Shown piece after piece: positions 5,626 to 7,701 of a DNA stretch of 7,701 nt (the stretch's first letter is position 1; each line of letters opens with the position of its first letter). The position numbers and the translations under genes were made by a program. The notes beneath the pieces are model-generated. The model had not been told where the DNA came from, ran no database searches, and was given only the letters and a program-made list of their open reading frames with translations. Source of the stretch: JAAXTT01 sp964530215 (lineage in GTDB: Bacteria; Bacillota; Desulfotomaculia; Desulfotomaculales; Desulfocucumaceae); NCBI GenBank assembly GCA_964530215.1, contig CAZHAJ010000084.1, forward strand, positions 1-7,701, in the 5' to 3' direction.

Positions 5626-6705
5626 CTATCCCACGGTATTAAAATATCGTAGTCTTTTCCTTCTTTTCAAAAGGTATATGAACATGGGAGCACCCACCAT
5701 AGCCGTAATGATACCTAAAGGAAGTTCTGCAGGAGCGATAATATTGCGAGCCACCATATCGGACGCTATCAGCAATGTTGCCCCAAGCAGGGCTGATGCC
5801 GGCAGCAGAATGCGATGGTCAGGACCCACCAGGATACGTACAAAGTGAGGCACTACCAAGCCGACAAAACCTATAATTCCAGTGGTAGATACCGAAGCAG
5901 CCACCAGAAGTGAAGCTGCTGCCAATAATATTTTCTTGACCCTTTCAGTATTGACCCCTAAATGAAGTGCAGTTTCTTCCCCCATCAATAAAATGTTTAG
6001 TTCTGTTGCGTAATAATAGATACAGCCAAAACCCATCGAAACATAAGGCAACATAGTAGTTATCCTAATCCAGCTGGCACCGCCGCCACTTCCCATCATC
6101 CAAAAAACCACCTGATCCAGCTTTTCACCGGCAAAATAAGTGAGCAAGGATACAACCGCTGAAACAAAAGCACTAAATGCAATTCCCGTTAGAAGCAAGG
6201 TCATCACCGGCACAGTATTTCCCACCCGTGACATATAGTAGACCAAAATAATTGTTGCCAACGCACCTATGAAAGCAAACAGCGGAACAGCCGTAAAACC
6301 GGCAAAAAGCAGAGTACCTCCTGTCAGCATTGCTGTTACAGCCCCCAAAGCAGCACCGGAGGAAACCCCAAGGATATAGGGATCTGCCATGGGGTTCCGA
6401 AAAAGACCCTGAAAAACCGCTCCGGCCACAGATAAGGAAGCTCCCACTAATGCAGCCTGAATTACCCTGGGTAAACGCAGCTCTAAAATAATACCCCGAT
6501 GAACCTCTGTTATTCCAATACCTATAAAACCGTCTAACCCCGGGAAAAGTGAAAATAGTATCGTCAATACTGACTTCACTGGAATTGAAGCAGCTCCCAA
6601 AACCACCGCTGACAACGTTGTTCCAAGTAACAATAAAATCAGAGCTGTCAGCAAGGTACCTCTTTTTATCCTTGCTATTTTTTTATTTTCATCATTGAAC
6701 TGCAT
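5626..6705 (-). CDS. btuC: FecCD-family permease of the B12-type ABC importer
   Basis: This 359-residue, highly hydrophobic protein has about ten predicted membrane helices and the usual length for BtuC/FecCD/FhuB-type permeases. Family landmarks are present in order: LRLPRVIQAALVGASLS (77-92), then GAVFQGLFRNPMADPYILG (95-113) followed by SSGAALGA, GIAFSAFVSA (174-183), the ATPase-coupling loop near EETALHLGV (243-251), GFVGLVVPHFVR (279-290), and the last-helix block ELPLGIITAMVGAPMFIYLL (327-346). Two copies would form the channel that receives substrate from the lipoprotein encoded upstream and is driven by the ATPase encoded downstream. ATG 6705 is preceded by AGAGG three bases upstream, a tight spacing, and lies 18 bases after the lipoprotein stop. 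Its TAG stop overlaps the ribosome binding site of the ATPase gene, so the two are probably translationally coupled. The fold does not distinguish B12 from iron-siderophore or haem transport. Confidence 0.93.
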   Translation of the reverse strand: MQFNDENKKIARIKRGTLLTALILLLLGTTLSAVVLGAASIPVKSVLTILFSLFPGLDGFIGIGITEVHRGIILELRLPRVIQAALVGASLSVAGAVFQGLFRNPMADPYILGVSSGAALGAVTAMLTGGTLLFAGFTAVPLFAFIGALATIILVYYMSRVGNTVPVMTLLLTGIAFSAFVSAVVSLLTYFAGEKLDQVVFWMMGSGGGASWIRITTMLPYVSMGFGCIYYYATELNILLMGEETALHLGVNTERVKKILLAAASLLVAASVSTTGIIGFVGLVVPHFVRILVGPDHRILLPASALLGATLLIASDMVARNIIAPAELPLGIITAMVGAPMFIYLLKRRKRLRYFNTVG

Positions 6706-6723
6706 AGGCCTCTATAACCCCAA

Positions 6724-7677
6724 TCACTCACCGGTCTTTCTGAATTTTTGCGGATAAAAAATAGCCGTCAAATCTTCCACCGCTTCAACAATACGAGGAC
6801 CTGGACGAGTTATAATATCAGCGGAAACTTCAAACATCCTATTTTCTTTTACAGCAGTTAAGCTATCCCACATGGGACGAGATGCTATTTCATTCAAATC
6901 AAAATCCATTGCCCCGTGACTTCCTGGGAAAAGTATAACCTGGGGATCTCGTTCAATTAATACTTCCTGACTGATTTTGGGATACCTCTCGGGCACATCA
7001 GCAAATATATTTTTCCCTCCGGCAGAAGAAATGACTTCAGTGATGATTGAAGCAGCTCCTGCACTCATCAAGGGTTCAGAAGAAACCTCGTAATATACAC
7101 GAAGCCTCTCTCCTTCAGGGATTTCACCCACTCTGGACTCTATTGCTTTCAATCTATCCCGGATATCAGTTATTACAGTATTTGCTTCTTTGCTTTTTCC
7201 TGTGGCTTTCCCCACCATATCTAAGGCCTCATAGATATCTTCTATTGACTCGGGTACCAGAACCAGAACAGGAACACCCATCTCCTCCAACTTTTGGGTC
7301 TGCTCCCCATGCTTATTCCCGGCTAACACTAAATCAGGCTCTAACGCCAATACTGCTTCGATGTTTGGCTTAGAAAATCCACCCACCTTACTGATCTTTA
7401 AAACATCCTCCGGGTAATTACAGTTTTCGGTAACACCAACCATGCTACTTCCCAAGCCAACAGCAAATGCAATTTCGGTGTTGCTGGGGGAAAGAGAAAC
7501 TATCCTTTGGGGATAACCTGAAATAACAACCTCTCTTCCCGCCTGGTCAACAAAGGCAATACTCTCTCCATCATTTCCATCTACTGTTCCACAACCTGCA
7601 GAAAGAACCAGTAATGTCACCATTACAAAAAATATTTTATAAATCTTTTTCCTCATTATTTTCCAAACCCCCATCAC
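6724..7677 (-). CDS. btuF: Substrate-binding lipoprotein of the B12-type ABC importer
   Basis: This is a 317-residue class III binding protein (Peripl_BP_2 fold). The N-terminus has a charged RKKIYK segment, a hydrophobic core and the lipobox LSAGC with lipidation site C29, as expected for membrane anchoring in a Gram-positive cell. The first lobe carries QRIVSLSPSNTEIAFAVGLG, VGVTENCNYPED, KVGGFSKPNIEAVLALEPDLVLA, which resemble BtuF-type corrinoid binders more than siderophore binders. The second lobe includes AGAASIITEVISSAGGKNIFAD, ISQEVLIERDPQVILF and a closing RPGPRIVEAVEDL. Glutamates E107 and E238 are candidates for the salt bridges that dock such proteins on the permease. Three starts are possible: GTG 7677, ATG 7674 and ATG 7656. 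The last gives a compact signal peptide (MRKKIYKIFF) behind a GGGGGT site and may be the true one. It is the first gene of the visible operon; its promoter, and any B12 riboswitch, lie beyond the right edge. Confidence 0.9.
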   Translation of the reverse strand: MMGVWKIMRKKIYKIFFVMVTLLVLSAGCGTVDGNDGESIAFVDQAGREVVISGYPQRIVSLSPSNTEIAFAVGLGSSMVGVTENCNYPEDVLKISKVGGFSKPNIEAVLALEPDLVLAGNKHGEQTQKLEEMGVPVLVLVPESIEDIYEALDMVGKATGKSKEANTVITDIRDRLKAIESRVGEIPEGERLRVYYEVSSEPLMSAGAASIITEVISSAGGKNIFADVPERYPKISQEVLIERDPQVILFPGSHGAMDFDLNEIASRPMWDSLTAVKENRMFEVSADIITRPGPRIVEAVEDLTAIFYPQKFRKTGE

Positions 7678-7701
7678 TTAAAATAAAAACCCTTCAAAAA
7701 C

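Noticed and set aside
4412..5848. Longer plus-strand frames at 4412-4792 and 5432-5848
   Set aside because: They mirror codon patterns of the ATPase and permease genes on the other strand; Ser/Pro-rich composition is typical of antisense shadows.
7047..7373. Plus-strand frame of 108 codons opposite the binding lipoprotein
   Set aside because: The opposite strand encodes a recognisable binding protein over the whole stretch; this frame lacks a ribosome binding site and family resemblance.
7678..7701. Possible B12 riboswitch upstream of the importer
   Set aside because: Only 24 bases remain upstream of the first gene, too few to hold or show the element; it may lie outside the window.
1..7701. 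CRISPR array, tRNA, rRNA, integrase or complete insertion sequence
   Set aside because: No regularly spaced repeats, no cloverleaf-like sequence, and no transposase or integrase motif was found on either strand; the single palindrome near 1650 is the only mobile-type signature.

Overview
The window looks like a chromosomal segment from a low-to-moderate GC member of the Bacillota, most likely class Clostridia. Supporting this are the AT-rich intergenic DNA, Gram-positive Shine-Dalgarno sites, a lipoprotein binding protein in place of a free periplasmic one, a secreted DUF2680-type protein, and a GGGACAGG-type palindrome of a kind I recall as common in Clostridia. The genus cannot be fixed from the sequence.

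Layout. Positions 1-918 (minus) hold the first 306 codons of a PAS-PAS-GGDEF signalling protein that runs off the left edge. Positions 919-1167 are an AT-rich divergent intergenic region. Positions 1168-1620 (plus) carry the decayed remains of a multi-spanning membrane protein gene, broken by several frame changes, yet still preceded by a recognisable promoter, an operator-like dyad and a Shine-Dalgarno site. Positions 1634-1674 hold a REP-like palindrome that also works as a terminator for the minus strand. From 7677 down to 1669 everything is on the minus strand: btuF-like lipoprotein, btuC-like permease, btuD-like ATPase with a 160-residue extra C-terminal domain, an OmpR-family response regulator, its histidine kinase, and a small secreted DUF2680-type protein.

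How the genes fit together. The first three form a complete corrinoid (vitamin B12) type ABC importer: capture lipoprotein, FecCD-family channel and ATPase. The two-component pair follows with no room for a terminator (19 bases, or 46 if an ATT start is used), and regulator and kinase overlap by four bases, so all five genes are probably co-transcribed. The small secreted gene lies 87 bases behind the kinase. Its leader contains a direct repeat with 11-base period placed upstream of a -10-like hexamer, which is the arrangement expected for a target of an OmpR/PhoB-type regulator. My working hypothesis is that the secreted protein is an output, and possibly a feedback partner, of the kinase-regulator pair.

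Most worth following up are the uncharacterised domain fused to the ATPase, the coupling of a B12-type importer to an envelope-sensing two-component system with a secreted small protein, the palindrome that supplies the stop codon and terminator of that protein, and the possible ATT start of the response regulator. No CRISPR array, tRNA, rRNA, integrase or intact insertion sequence was seen.
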